Counted from the stretch's first letter, positions 26,884 through 36,382 are shown. The stretch is 64,000 bases of DNA from an uncultured Roseateles sp. (GCA_946886855.1 CAMPJJ010000003.1:51382-115381); one strand, 5' to 3'. The notes: generated by a model not told the origin, from the letters alone. Numbers and translations: made by a program.

Positions 26884-28031
26884 ACCGGCCGACCTCCCCC
26901 GCATCGATGCCCCTGGCCAGTGCCGCTGACGACGGCGGCGCAGGCACGGCCTCGGCCGAGACGACGTCGCTCGCCGGCCGCCTGCCGACGATGCGCGAGG
27001 CCGAGGCCTCGCTCTCCCGTGTCGCGCACGACGCGCGCTTCGCCGACTGGCTGCGCGCGACGCTCCAGCATGCGGGCATCGGCATCGCGCGGCAGCGCGA
27101 GGCGATGCCGTGGCGGCTCACCATCGAATCGGGCCATGGACGTTTCCAGCTCGGACTTGATGCCGTGGATTCACCGGCGCTGCAGCTTGCCTGCGCGCAC
27201 CAGCCACGCGACACGGCCTGCGCGGTCGTCACGCTGCTGCTGGCCGGCTGGGCCGATGCCTTCGCGCCTCTGCTCGGCGCGCTGCGCGTCGTGGACATCG
27301 CGCCGATCGACGACATCGCGCTGGGCGCGGCGTCCGCAACTTCGGCGGCGTCCGCAGCTTCGGCGTGCGATGGCGCGAGCGCATCGCCGCGTCTCGTGCC
27401 CATCGTCCTCGGCGGCGCGATGCCCGTCGCGCTCCTGGACGCCGACCCGGCGGTGCTGGAGCGCGTCCTCGCCACCGTCGCCGCATCCGGCGTCGATCTC
27501 AGCCCGCTGGCCGGTCTCGCGTTGCGTCCGGTGATCCGCCTGTTCGCGCGCGCCCTGCCGCTGGAGGTGCTGCGCGGACTGCGTCCGGGCGACACCGTGC
27601 TTGCCGGCGGCCAGCCGGCGCTGCTGCGCTGCGGCGTAGGCCGCGCACTGCGCGCCTCCCTTCACATCGATCCCCAGGAGTTCACCGTGCACCTTGCCGA
27701 GCCGCCCGCCATTTCCGACGATCCGGCCGCCTTCGAGGCCGCGCATCCGGCTTCAGAAGGGACGGAAGCCCCGCAGGCGGCCGGCTCGCTCGACGAGCTG
27801 CAGTTGCCCGTGGCCTTCGAGCTGGACACCGCGCGCGTCAGCTTGGCGGAGCTGGCCAGCATGCAGCCGGGATACGCCGTCGAGCTCGACGTGCCGCTGC
27901 GCGAAGCGACGGTGCGCCTGGTCTGCCACGGCCGCACGCTGGGCCAGGGGCAGCTGATCGCGATCGGCGACCACCTCGGCGTGCGCATCACCCGGCTGGA
28001 GTTCGCGCATGACGCCGCTGCAGCACGCTGA
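26880..28031 (+). CDS. sctQ: T3SS cytoplasmic sorting-platform (C-ring) protein SctQ
   Basis: 383 residues with a variable N-terminal domain and a C-terminal SpoA (SctQ/FliN) domain (about 310-383; LQLPVAFELDTARVSLAELA, YAVELDVPLREATVRLVCHG, GQLIAIGDHLGVRITRL). Family members form the pods of the sorting platform with SctK, SctL and SctN. The ATG at 26880 overlaps the sctP stop (ATGA). The end overlaps sctR by 23 bases. An ATSAASAAS stretch near residue 165 is a repeat expansion between the two halves. Confidence 0.92.
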   Translation: MNRPTSPASMPLASAADDGGAGTASAETTSLAGRLPTMREAEASLSRVAHDARFADWLRATLQHAGIGIARQREAMPWRLTIESGHGRFQLGLDAVDSPALQLACAHQPRDTACAVVTLLLAGWADAFAPLLGALRVVDIAPIDDIALGAASATSAASAASACDGASASPRLVPIVLGGAMPVALLDADPAVLERVLATVAASGVDLSPLAGLALRPVIRLFARALPLEVLRGLRPGDTVLAGGQPALLRCGVGRALRASLHIDPQEFTVHLAEPPAISDDPAAFEAAHPASEGTEAPQAAGSLDELQLPVAFELDTARVSLAELASMQPGYAVELDVPLREATVRLVCHGRTLGQGQLIAIGDHLGVRITRLEFAHDAAAAR

Positions 28032-28665
28032 TCCGGTCGCCCTCTTCCTGGTGCTGCTGGCGCTGGCGGCGCTGCCGTTCGCGGCCATGGTGGTCACCTC
28101 GTACACCAAGATCTCGATCGTGCTGGGCCTGCTGCGCAACGCCATCGGCGTGCAGCAGGTGCCGCCGAACATGGTGCTCAACGGCGTGGCGATCATCATC
28201 TCCTGCTACATCATGGCGCCGGTCTTCATCGAGGCGACCAAGGGCATGGGCGCCGCGTCCTCCGGGGGCTCCAGCACGCAGACGCTGATGGAGGCGGCCG
28301 ACTCGGCGCGCGAGCCCTTCCGCAAGTTCCTCGACAAGCACGCCGAGGAGCGGGAGAAGCAGTTCTTCCTGAAATCGGCGGCGATCATCTGGCCGGCCGA
28401 CAAGGCCGCCGCGCTGAAGAAGGACGACCTGATCGTGCTGGCGCCGGCCTTCCTGCTGAGCGAGCTGACGGCGGCCTTCCGCATCGGTTTCCTGCTGTAC
28501 CTGGCCTTCATCGTGATCGACATCGTCATCGCCAACGTGCTGCTGGCGATGGGCTTGTCGCAGGTGACGCCGAGCAACGTCGCCATCCCGTTCAAGCTGC
28601 TGCTGTTCGTCACGCTGGACGGCTGGTCGCGGCTGGTGCACGGGCTGGTGCTGACCTACCGGTGA
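28009..28665 (+). CDS. sctR: T3SS export-apparatus membrane protein SctR (HrcR)
   Basis: 218 residues of the FliP/SpaP family: TSYTKISIVLGLLRNAIGVQ, PPNMVLNGVAIIIS, LLSELTAAFRIGFLLYLAFI and DIVIANVLLAMGL are the conserved membrane segments. Five copies form the core of the export gate with SctS and SctT. Start at 28009 overlaps the end of sctQ by 23 bases, which supports coupling. Confidence 0.96.
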   Translation: MTPLQHADPVALFLVLLALAALPFAAMVVTSYTKISIVLGLLRNAIGVQQVPPNMVLNGVAIIISCYIMAPVFIEATKGMGAASSGGSSTQTLMEAADSAREPFRKFLDKHAEEREKQFFLKSAAIIWPADKAAALKKDDLIVLAPAFLLSELTAAFRIGFLLYLAFIVIDIVIANVLLAMGLSQVTPSNVAIPFKLLLFVTLDGWSRLVHGLVLTYR

Positions 28666-28740
28666 GCGATCGATGACGACCTTGAACACGATGACGATGC
28701 GATCGGCACGGTCGATGCGCGCACGCGGGGAGAACCCTCC

Positions 28741-29004
28741 ATGAACTACGACGTGGTGGTGCAGCTGACGTCCGAGGCGCTGATGATGTGCGTGCTGCTG
28801 TCGCTGCCGGCGGTGGTGGTGTCGGCGCTGATCGGGCTGATCGTGTCCTTCTTCCAGGCGATCACCTCGCTGCAGGACTCGAGCATCTCGCAGGGCATCA
28901 AGTTGCTGGCGGTGACCGGCGTGGTCGTGGTGACGGCGCCGTGGGCGGGGTCCACGCTGATGAAGTTCAGCGAGAACCTCTTCACCGCGGTGTTCCAGAA
29001 ATGA
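28741..29004 (+). CDS. sctS: T3SS export-apparatus membrane protein SctS (HrcS)
   Basis: 87 residues with two membrane helices separated by the polar loop FQAITSLQDSSISQGIK, as in all FliQ/SctS proteins. A good ribosome-binding site (GGGGAGAA) precedes the ATG. The 75-base gap after sctR is the largest in the operon and shows no promoter. The stop overlaps the next start (ATGA, 29001-29004). Confidence 0.96.
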   Translation: MNYDVVVQLTSEALMMCVLLSLPAVVVSALIGLIVSFFQAITSLQDSSISQGIKLLAVTGVVVVTAPWAGSTLMKFSENLFTAVFQK

Positions 29005-29888
29005 AGCTCGGGGGCACGCGCCAGGGCGCCGAGGCCCAGCAGGCGCGGGAAGCGCAGGAGGCCGCGGGCAAGGGGCAGGCGCGCGGCGGCGGCTCGTCCG
29101 GGTACGCGGGCGGGATGCACAAGGGCAACGCCTACCGGCACGCGCCGCGCGCGCAGCTGCCGGCGCGGCGCAACACCGGACCGGCCCCCCGGCCGCGACC
29201 GCGGCCGCCGTCGACGGGCGCGCAAGGGGCGCATCCCGAGGACGAGCATCCGCAGATGCCGATGGACGATCCGCGGCAGATGGCGGCGGGCGGTGCGGGC
29301 GCCAACACGATGCGACCGGTGCAAGGCGCCGGTGGCAGGCAGCAGCAACCGGATGCGGGCGAGCGTCAGCAGAAAGGCTCGCTGAGCTCACCGCCGCGCA
29401 CGCGCCTGCCGCCGCCGCCGCCCGAAGTCCGCGAAGGCGCGGCCTTGCGGCGCAGCGCGCTGCCGGCGGCGGTGATGCTGCGCGCGACGCCGACGCCGGA
29501 CGGCAAGCCGCCGGCGGTCCTGCTCGACGCGTTGGCCTCGCTGTACTTCCAGGGCGGAGGCGGCGGCATCGCCGTCGGCGCGATGCGGCTGGCGGCGATG
29601 ACGGCCGTGGCCCGGCATCTGCCGCCGGACGCGACGCCGTCGCTGTCGGTCGTCAAGGCCGCGGCGGTGGCCTGGTGCGCGGCCAACGGCCCGCCGCCCT
29701 CCGCGACCGAGGCGCAGCAGAACGCCAACCTCCTGTTCCCGCTGAACGGCCTGCGCGCCCTCTTCCGCCCGCTCGAGGCGCTGCGAGACGGCGCGGAGGT
29801 CCGCAGCAGCCAACTGCAACGCGCGCTGACGTCGCTGCCGTCGCTTGCGTCGGCCGACGCGCCACGCACCAAGGACTCCCCGCCATGA
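29001..29888 (+). CDS. HpaA-like T3SS regulator/secreted protein (positional call)
   Basis: 295 residues. The N-terminal 135 are strongly Pro/Arg/Gly/Gln-rich and disordered; the C-terminal part (about 145-290) is an Ala-rich helical domain. It occupies the place of hpaA after sctS in the Xanthomonas/Ralstonia hrp clusters. HpaA is secreted and, while bound to the HpaB chaperone, keeps early secretion favoured. An HpaB-like gene follows directly with a four-base overlap, which fits. I cannot confirm sequence similarity, so the name rests on position, size and composition. Confidence 0.5.
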   Translation: MKLGGTRQGAEAQQAREAQEAAGKGQARGGGSSGYAGGMHKGNAYRHAPRAQLPARRNTGPAPRPRPRPPSTGAQGAHPEDEHPQMPMDDPRQMAAGGAGANTMRPVQGAGGRQQQPDAGERQQKGSLSSPPRTRLPPPPPEVREGAALRRSALPAAVMLRATPTPDGKPPAVLLDALASLYFQGGGGGIAVGAMRLAAMTAVARHLPPDATPSLSVVKAAAVAWCAANGPPPSATEAQQNANLLFPLNGLRALFRPLEALRDGAEVRSSQLQRALTSLPSLASADAPRTKDSPP

Positions 29889-30340
29889 ACGTCGAGCACT
29901 ACCAGCACCTGATCGTCGGCCTGTGCGAAGCCGTCGGACTGCCCGATGCCGAGGCGGCCATCGCCCGCAACGCGATCGAGGTCGAGGGCTTCGAGGTCCT
30001 GCTCGGGTATTACGACAACGACCCCGAGGCCCTGTACCTGAACTTCACCTTCGGGAACGTGACCTCCGGGCGCAGCCTGCGGGTGTATCGGCTGATGCTG
30101 GAGGCCAACCTGAGCCTCTACGCGCAGGACCAGGCGCAACTCGGCCTGGACGCGGATTCAGGCGTGGTGCTGCTGGTGGTGCGGGTGCCGATGCTGGACG
30201 GCGTCGACGGGCCTTACCTCGCCGACACCATCAACCACTACATCGAGCACGGCCGCTACTGGCGCGAGAACATCCTCCTCGCGGAGGATGAGATGTTCGA
30301 GAGCCTGTCGATGGGGGCGTACACGTGGATGCGGGCGTGA
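29885..30340 (+). CDS. hpaB: HpaB-like T3SS general chaperone (CesT family)
   Basis: 151 residues with the alpha/beta CesT chaperone pattern: an N-terminal helix (EHYQHLIVGLCEAVGLPD), antiparallel strands around LLGYYDNDPEALYLNFTF, then SLRVYRLMLEANLSLYA, GVVLLVVRVPML and a C-terminal helix. Acidic pI and size fit dimeric T3SS chaperones that guide effectors to the SctN ATPase. It is the last gene of operon 1 and overlaps the HpaA-like gene by ATGA. Assignment to HpaB itself is from context. Confidence 0.78.
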   Translation: MNVEHYQHLIVGLCEAVGLPDAEAAIARNAIEVEGFEVLLGYYDNDPEALYLNFTFGNVTSGRSLRVYRLMLEANLSLYAQDQAQLGLDADSGVVLLVVRVPMLDGVDGPYLADTINHYIEHGRYWRENILLAEDEMFESLSMGAYTWMRA

Positions 30341-30348
30341 GCTGACCC

Positions 30349-30365
30349 TCAGCGACCGTCGCTGA
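30349..30365. terminator. Palindrome between convergent hpaB-like and tricorn genes
   Basis: TCAGCGAC and GTCGCTGA flank a single base, giving a 7-bp stem with a 3-base loop. It overlaps the stop codon of the tricorn gene and lies 8 bases after the hpaB-like stop. There is no T-tract, so bidirectional termination is only a possibility. Confidence 0.35.
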
Positions 30366-33300
30366 AACTGGCCCCAGGCACGTCCCCCCGTTTCGGATAA
30401 GCCGGAACGAACGGTGGCGTTCGATGCGTGATCGGGGGCAACTTCCTGATGCGCGCCTGGACCAAGGCAATGGCGCGATCCAGTTGGCGGTCGCGTCCCT
30501 TCTCGACATCATCGGGCGCCAGCTCGACCTCCACATCCGGCGCGACGCCTTCGTTCTCGATGATCCAGGACCCGTTGATGTCGACCAGGGAGTCCTTCGG
30601 GATGGTGATCCCCGTGCCATCGGCCAGTCGCATCAAGCCCTTGATTCCCTGGACGCCGCCCGACGTTCTCGTCCCCACCAGCGGCCCCAGTCCGAAGCGA
30701 TGGAAGAAGTAGGCGAACTGGTCGCCGTCGGATACCGTGGAACTGTTGATGAGCGTCACCATGGCGGGGGGCGCGGTGATGGCCGGCAGCGCCTCCGAAG
30801 CGCCCTGGCGGTTGACGAATGCGCCTGCCGCCGCGCGGCGCAAGGTGTTGAGCACCGCCTGACTGGTGAAGCCGCCCAGGTTCCAGCGGATATCGATGAT
30901 CAACCCCGCCCTGCGGCTCTGCGCGGGGAACTGGCGCAGGAAGTCTTCAGACCCGAGCGCGTTGAAGTCCGCCAGGTACAGGTAGCCGATGCGTCCACCC
31001 GATGCCGCCTCGACGCGCTGGCGGTTGCGCTGCACCCATTCGAGCTGGCGCACGTCGACCTCGCTGCCGATCGTGGCCACCGTCAGCTCGCGGATCTGAC
31101 CGGTCTCGGCCCCGGCGACGCGCAACTGAACGGTCTTGCCGGTGCCCACCAGGGCCGCCAGGAAGTCCTTGTCCGTGCTCACCTCGCGGCCGTCGATGGC
31201 GAGCAGCTGATCGCCTTCGGCCAACTCGAACGCGGGCGCGCCCAGCGGCGCCCGGAAACGGTCGCGCGTCGCGTCGCCGCGATAGATGTGCTGGACCTGG
31301 TAGCGCGTCGACCGGGCATCGGCGACCACGTCCATGCCCAGCAGCGGCGTGCGCGGCAGCCGCGGCACCTGGTCCGATGCCCCTGGAACGATGAAGGCAT
31401 GCGACGTGGCGATCTCCCCTTGCATCTGCGACAGGAGGTAGAGGAAGTCCTCCTGGGACCCGAGCATCGGCACGAGCGCGGCATAGCTGCGATGAACCTG
31501 GTCCCAGTCCGTGCCGTTCATTCGTGCATTGAAGAAGAGGTCCCGATCGAGGCGCCATGCGTGCTCGAACATCTGCCGCCACTCCTGCCGCGGGTCGACC
31601 GTCATCTTCATGTGGCTCAGATCGAGCGCGGGCCCCTGGACGCCCGGGCCAGCGCCCGTGCCTGCACCCTTGTCGGCGGTCGCGCCGAATCGCCACGCGC
31701 CGCCCTCCCGGTAGAGCACGGTCTCGCCGTCGGCCGAGAGCATGTGGTTGTCCAGACCCTGCACCACCACGCTGTCGACATTCGTCGACAGGTCGAGCCG
31801 GCGCAGCGCGGACGCTTCACCCGGCAATTCGCCGTCGATGAGGGACGGGGGATGGGTTTCGTAGAACAGGCGATGGCCGCGGATCTCCAACGCATTGATC
31901 TGCGCCGGAGCGACGGGCAAGCGGATCGCGCGATCCATCAGCCCGGCGAAGTCGATGCGCACGACCGGCGCCGTGCCCGGCGATGAGGCTCGCGGGTCGA
32001 CGGAGGACGCCTCGGCGGCCTGCGCGCTCCCCTGTCGCGGCGCCTGCAGGCTCGTCATGAAAATGCCGTCCGACTTGAGGGTGCTGATGACGGCCTCATC
32101 GCCCCGGTCCGAGACGAAGGGCAGTTCATTGCGGCGGGAAATGAAGTACAGCGCGCGGCCGTCGTCGGAGAACACCGGATTGGCGTCGCTCTCCAACGGA
32201 GCGCTCACCACCGTGTCGACCCCGGTGGCGAGCGCCATCAGATGGAGGGCGCGTTGATGCGGCGGCCGGACCGTGCTGTAGGCCAGCCAGGCGCCGTCGG
32301 GAGAAAAGCGCGCGTCGCGGATGTCCTCCGCCGGATCGAACGCCAGCCTTCGAGCGGCGCCTCCCGCCACGGGCACGAGCCACAACTCGTGAGCCGCAGT
32401 CGGCACCAGCAGGCTCTTCCCATCGGGGGACCAGATCGGGGTGTAAAGCACGCCCTGGCTGAATCGGGTCAGGATCCGTTCGCCACCGCTGCCGCCGCCG
32501 CTCGACGGCCGGATCGCGATCTGCTCCGCGCCGTTCGACTCGGTCTGGTAGGCGATGAACTGGCCGTCCGGCGACCAACTCGGATGCGCTTCCGCCGCGC
32601 CCGGCGTCGCCGTCAGGTTCAGTGTGTCCCCGTCGCGGGATACGCGAAAGAGATCGCCCCGCGCGGACAGCACGACGTGCTTTCCGTCGGGTGACAAGGC
32701 GTAGTCCGGCAATCCGCCCACATCGGTGTCACGGGCGCGGTGACCGACGCTCACTTCCCGCGTGGCGGTGCGCCCCTGGTCGTCCGGCACGTCGACGAGG
32801 ACCTCTCGCAGACGCTCCGAGGGCAGATCCAATGCGTACAGCTTGCCGCCATGCTGGAAGGCAATGGCGTGATCGCCCAGCGATGGCGAATCGACGTCGA
32901 CGTTGTCGAAGTGGGTGACAGCCTTGACGGCCTGGTTCTTGAGGTCCAGCGACCACAGGTTCGAACGGAACTTCCCGCCGCGGTCGGACAGGAAGTAGAC
33001 CTTGTCCCCGTACCACATGGGCGAGGTGTCCGTGCCTCTCCATTGCGTGACTCTGGCGAGGGTCCTCTTCTCCAGGTCGTACAGGTACAGGTTCTGGGCC
33101 TGTCCGCCGACGTAGCGCTTGCGCAGCTGGTCGTTGCGATAGATGCGGTTGAAGATGATCGACTTCCCGCTCCGGGAGAAGGACAAGGGTCCGCTCTCCG
33201 CCATCGGCAAGGGCTCGGACGGTCCGCCCGTCACCGGCACGCTGAACGCCCGGCGGATCTTGGTTGTCACTCCGCCGCGCGACGACAGGTAGACGACCCG

Positions 33301-33720
33301 GCTGGAATCGGGCGTCCAAGCCAGCACGACAGCTTCGTTGGCGCGGTTGCTGCCTTCAAAGCTCAGACGTCGGGGCGTGCCGCCGTCCGGGACGATGACA
33401 TAGACATCCTGACGACCGCCCCGGCGATACGAGAACGCGATCCATCGTCCGTCGGGGGAGAAGCGCGCACCGGTGACGACGCCCTCGTCCCCGAACACCC
33501 GGCGGGCCGTTCCCCCACCGGCCGGCGCCAGCCACAAGGCGTCATGCGCGACGAACGCCAGACGGCCGGCGTTCACGGTGGGATATCGCTTCAGGACATC
33601 GGTCGTGGCGTCGGCGGCCCCTGCCGACGGCAGGACCGACATCAGCGCCGCGGACAAGCCCACGCCGGCCGCACGGCGCAGGACGAGGGACAACTGAGCG
33701 ACAACTGCGAATGCCTGCAT
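30349..33720 (-). CDS. Tricorn-type protease, exported (family S41)
   Basis: 1,123 residues. After a probable signal peptide (about 1-36, ending SAGAADA) come TolB-like beta-propeller repeats (FSPDGRWIAFSY, LAWTPDSSRVVYLS, WSPDGQFIAYQT and others, about 40-560). A helical bridge, a PDZ-like domain (near 800-880; EGDQLLAIDGREVS) and an S41 peptidase domain follow. Catalytic signatures of tricorn are visible: Ser-His in IATSHAF, the nucleophile Ser in SSTVSDGDQFAYF, and Glu in ENEGVAPDVEVE. Here the signal peptide implies periplasmic or outer-face peptide degradation, unlike the cytosolic archaeal enzyme. The ATG at 33720 is chosen because it begins the signal peptide; the longer frame to 34230 overlaps the next gene. 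Confidence 0.9.
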   Translation of the reverse strand: MQAFAVVAQLSLVLRRAAGVGLSAALMSVLPSAGAADATTDVLKRYPTVNAGRLAFVAHDALWLAPAGGGTARRVFGDEGVVTGARFSPDGRWIAFSYRRGGRQDVYVIVPDGGTPRRLSFEGSNRANEAVVLAWTPDSSRVVYLSSRGGVTTKIRRAFSVPVTGGPSEPLPMAESGPLSFSRSGKSIIFNRIYRNDQLRKRYVGGQAQNLYLYDLEKRTLARVTQWRGTDTSPMWYGDKVYFLSDRGGKFRSNLWSLDLKNQAVKAVTHFDNVDVDSPSLGDHAIAFQHGGKLYALDLPSERLREVLVDVPDDQGRTATREVSVGHRARDTDVGGLPDYALSPDGKHVVLSARGDLFRVSRDGDTLNLTATPGAAEAHPSWSPDGQFIAYQTESNGAEQIAIRPSSGGGSGGERILTRFSQGVLYTPIWSPDGKSLLVPTAAHELWLVPVAGGAARRLAFDPAEDIRDARFSPDGAWLAYSTVRPPHQRALHLMALATGVDTVVSAPLESDANPVFSDDGRALYFISRRNELPFVSDRGDEAVISTLKSDGIFMTSLQAPRQGSAQAAEASSVDPRASSPGTAPVVRIDFAGLMDRAIRLPVAPAQINALEIRGHRLFYETHPPSLIDGELPGEASALRRLDLSTNVDSVVVQGLDNHMLSADGETVLYREGGAWRFGATADKGAGTGAGPGVQGPALDLSHMKMTVDPRQEWRQMFEHAWRLDRDLFFNARMNGTDWDQVHRSYAALVPMLGSQEDFLYLLSQMQGEIATSHAFIVPGASDQVPRLPRTPLLGMDVVADARSTRYQVQHIYRGDATRDRFRAPLGAPAFELAEGDQLLAIDGREVSTDKDFLAALVGTGKTVQLRVAGAETGQIRELTVATIGSEVDVRQLEWVQRNRQRVEAASGGRIGYLYLADFNALGSEDFLRQFPAQSRRAGLIIDIRWNLGGFTSQAVLNTLRRAAAGAFVNRQGASEALPAITAPPAMVTLINSSTVSDGDQFAYFFHRFGLGPLVGTRTSGGVQGIKGLMRLADGTGITIPKDSLVDINGSWIIENEGVAPDVEVELAPDDVEKGRDRQLDRAIALVQARIRKLPPITHRTPPFVPAYPKRGDVPGASFSDGR

Positions 33721-33911
33721 GGTGTGTTCCGGGTGAATACGTGTGCCGTTCGAGGCCCGCTGCTCGATCTTCGCGGCGGTCGGCGGCGGTGCAGCCAACA
33801 CGCCGGATTCTCGGGAGTCCGTTGCGACCAAGCCGAAAGACATCTCGGGGGACGCTGCATCGGGCGGACAAGAGGCGCCGTTCCCCTCTGCCGACACCGC
33901 GAGCGGGCGAC

Positions 33912-34883
33912 TCACTGGCGGCAGAGCCGCTCGAAATACACCTGGATCTCCATCGGGATCCAGTCCTGCAGGTCCCAGTCCGGATGCTGGGCCGCCAGCA
34001 CCGGCGTCAGCTCCTTCTGCAAGGTCGGCAGGTCCTTGCCGGCAGCGCATCCCCGTTGCACCTCGGCCTGTGCGACGTCCATGTGAGTCGCCGCCGCCTC
34101 GATGTCCGCGGCGGTGCCGATGCGGCCGTGCCCCGGGATCACGACCTTGGGCTGCGTCGCCGCCACGATGCGGAAGATCTCGCGCCAGTTCTGCGGGTTG
34201 ACGTCGGTGTCCTGGAGATCGGGGAACCACGGCATGATCGGGAAGGACCGGGTCTCCAGCAGGTCGCCGAAGATCACCACGCCCTGCGCGGGCACGGAGA
34301 TGACCTGGTCCCCGAGGGTGTGCGCGGCCTGGTAGTGGTTGAGCCTGACCACGCGCCCCCCCAGATCGATCTCGGCCTCACGGTCGTACACCACGTCCGG
34401 CAGGGTCAGCGTCACGCCCTTCATCGCCTGCGCGACGTCGAGCTTGTCGGCGAAGAGGGTCCGGAACTCCGGCCCCTTCTTCAGCAGCTCGTCGCGCTGC
34501 GCGCGGTTGTAGATGATGGTCGCCTGGCCCTTGAAGACCTGCGCGCCGAAGCCGTGCTCCGGATGGAAGTGGGTCACCGTCAGGTAGAGCTTGCGCTTGC
34601 CCGCCAGCTTCCTGGCGGTCTGCAGCACCAGCCTGGCGCTGTCGATGCCCAGGCCCGTGTCCACCACCAGCGCCGCATCCCGGCCGACGATGATGGTGAC
34701 GTTGGGGACCAGGAAGATGTGCTGCCGGTCCTCGATCACATGCACGCCGGGGCTGACCTCCGTGAGGTTGGCCACCCGCACGACCTTCTCCTTCGAGACG
34801 TCCTTGCCGGCGGCAGGCGCCGCGGTGCTGGTCACGAGTCCCGCGAGCCCGAGGGCCGCGGCGATGATCTTGAGCGTGGTCAT
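33912..34883 (-). CDS. Periplasmic MBL-fold metallo-hydrolase
   Basis: 323 residues with a signal peptide (about 1-25, TAAPAAG) and a metallo-beta-lactamase fold: VVDTGLG, THFHPEHGFGA, NHYQAAHTLGDQ, VVIFGDLLE and VIPGHGRIG. The usual HxHxDH motif is HFHPEH here, so a Glu stands in the place of the second-metal Asp, which may change metal occupancy or reaction. Related proteins include SoxH-like and quinoprotein-relay hydrolases; the substrate is unknown. It is followed 31 bases downstream... in the other sense by the cyclase gene, with which it may share a transcript (cyclase first). Confidence 0.85.
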   Translation of the reverse strand: MTTLKIIAAALGLAGLVTSTAAPAAGKDVSKEKVVRVANLTEVSPGVHVIEDRQHIFLVPNVTIIVGRDAALVVDTGLGIDSARLVLQTARKLAGKRKLYLTVTHFHPEHGFGAQVFKGQATIIYNRAQRDELLKKGPEFRTLFADKLDVAQAMKGVTLTLPDVVYDREAEIDLGGRVVRLNHYQAAHTLGDQVISVPAQGVVIFGDLLETRSFPIMPWFPDLQDTDVNPQNWREIFRIVAATQPKVVIPGHGRIGTAADIEAAATHMDVAQAEVQRGCAAGKDLPTLQKELTPVLAAQHPDWDLQDWIPMEIQVYFERLCRQ

Positions 34884-34914
34884 GGGTGAGTCCTGGGGCT
34901 TGCCGCGTCCGTGT

Positions 34915-35400
34915 TCATTTGCCTTGCAACTGCTCGATCGCGGCGTGCCAGTCTTCGACGTGATAGGACTTCACGATCTTGTGGTTCTCGACCGTGTGGA
35001 TGTCGATCGACATGATCTCGAAGCGCTTGCCGCTCGGCGCCACGCCGAGGAAGGGGCGCACCGGCGTGGCGGTCGCCCGACCGCGGACCACGAAGCGGTT
35101 GCCGTCCTGGAGGACCTCCTCAACGTTCCAGACGAGATCGGGAACGACGTTGCCGGTCCCCTGGAGTTGCTTCAGGAACTGCGCCCGCGTCTTCGCCGGC
35201 TGGCCATAGCCGCCGTAGCTTTCCCAGGCGGGCGAGAGCACTTCATTCATGCGCTCCTGCAGCTCGGGGCTGGTCGTGCCGCTCAGCAGCTGCTTGTAGA
35301 ACGACTCGACGACCGCGCGATCGTCGGCGGCGTGAGCGGCGCCGACGGAAAAGAGCAAGGTCGCGACGGCGAAGGTGGCGGCGAGATACGAATTCTTCAT
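34915..35400 (-). CDS. Exported SnoaL-like ester-cyclase family protein
   Basis: 161 residues. A signal peptide (about 1-24, ending GAAHA) precedes a cone-shaped SnoaL/NTF2-like domain: AVVESFYKQLLSG, ERMNEVLSPAWESYGG, RFVVRGRATATP, GKRFEIMSIDIHTVENHKIV and SYHVEDWHAAIEQL. Such proteins are annotated as ester cyclases or SnoaL-like polyketide cyclases, yet many have no known activity. The ATG at 35400 is used since it begins the signal peptide. It lies between the oxidoreductase and the MBL gene on the same strand and probably shares their transcript. Confidence 0.82.
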   Translation of the reverse strand: MKNSYLAATFAVATLLFSVGAAHAADDRAVVESFYKQLLSGTTSPELQERMNEVLSPAWESYGGYGQPAKTRAQFLKQLQGTGNVVPDLVWNVEEVLQDGNRFVVRGRATATPVRPFLGVAPSGKRFEIMSIDIHTVENHKIVKSYHVEDWHAAIEQLQGK

Positions 35401-35458
35401 GGGAGAACCTGTGAGAAGCGATGGGAACGGGTGAAGCACGCGACGGTCGATCCGAGCG

Positions 35459-36382
35459 TCATTCGGGCATGCGGATGAGCACCTTGCCGACGGCGTGCCC
35501 CAGGGCCACGCGCGCCAGCGCCGCGGGCGCGTCGTCCAGCGTGAAGCTCGAATCGATCAGCACCTCCAGGCCGCCGTTGGCTACCCGTTGCAGGAGGGCG
35601 AGCAACGTCACCGGCTCGTGCTGGATGGTGGCGAACTGGGCGTGGACGCCGTCGCGCGGGCGGATCTGCGGGTCGACGATCGACACCACCCGGCCGCCCG
35701 GCTTGACGATCGACCAGGAGCGCTCCAGCGTCTCCGCGCCGCGCGTGTCCAGCACCAGATCCACATCGGACACGCACTGCGTGAAGTCTTCATGGCTGCG
35801 GTCGATCACCCGGTCGGCCCCGAGCTTCCTGACCAGGGCCAGGTTGTGGGTGGACGCCGTGGCGATGACGAAGGCGCCGGCCTGCTTGGCGAACTGCACG
35901 GCAAAACTCCCGACCCCGCCGGCGCCGGCATGGATCAGAACGCGTTGACCATGGGTCAGCTGGCCGGCCCGGATCAGCGCCTGGAAGGCGGTGCCCGCGG
36001 CCGTCGGCAACGCGGCTGCCCTCGACAGATCCAGGCTCTCGGGCACCAGTTGCAAGGTGCTGGCCGACACCCGGGCGAACTGCGCGAAAGCGCCACCCGC
36101 CTTCGGATCCAGGCGTCCCACGACGCGGTCGCCGTGCCGCAGATCGGCCACGTCTTCCCCGACGGCGGCGACCACGCCGGCGACGTCTGTGCCCAAGGTA
36201 TAGGGGAAGGAGATGGGGAAGGCGGCCTGCTTCTCTCCCGCCAGGATCTTCAGATCCAAGGGGTTCACGCTGGCCGCCTTCACGCGGACCAGGACCTCGC
36301 CGGGTCCCGGCTCGGGCCACGGGATCTCTTCGAAGGCCGGGCTGTCCGGGGATCCAAAGGCGTGGATGCGAAGGGCTTTCAT
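35459..36382 (-). CDS. Quinone oxidoreductase-like NADP-dependent alcohol dehydrogenase (MDR superfamily)
   Basis: 307 residues. The GroES-like part (about 1-120; MKALRIHAFGSPD, VNPLDLKILAGE, LGTDVAGVVAAVGE) is followed by a Rossmann domain with VLIHAGAGGVGSFAVQFAKQ (about 145-165). Zinc ligands are absent, as in quinone oxidoreductases. It probably reduces alpha,beta-unsaturated carbonyls or quinones with NADPH. The ATG at 36382 matches the conserved family N-terminus. It is divergent from a LysR regulator gene (99-base gap), the classic arrangement for a regulated detoxification gene. Confidence 0.9.
   Translation of the reverse strand: MKALRIHAFGSPDSPAFEEIPWPEPGPGEVLVRVKAASVNPLDLKILAGEKQAAFPISFPYTLGTDVAGVVAAVGEDVADLRHGDRVVGRLDPKAGGAFAQFARVSASTLQLVPESLDLSRAAALPTAAGTAFQALIRAGQLTHGQRVLIHAGAGGVGSFAVQFAKQAGAFVIATASTHNLALVRKLGADRVIDRSHEDFTQCVSDVDLVLDTRGAETLERSWSIVKPGGRVVSIVDPQIRPRDGVHAQFATIQHEPVTLLALLQRVANGGLEVLIDSSFTLDDAPAALARVALGHAVGKVLIRMPE

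Noticed and set aside
30349..34230. Longer 1,293-residue reading of the tricorn gene
   Set aside because: The extra N-terminal part overlaps the MBL gene on the same strand and is not protein-like. The ATG at 33720 begins a normal signal peptide.
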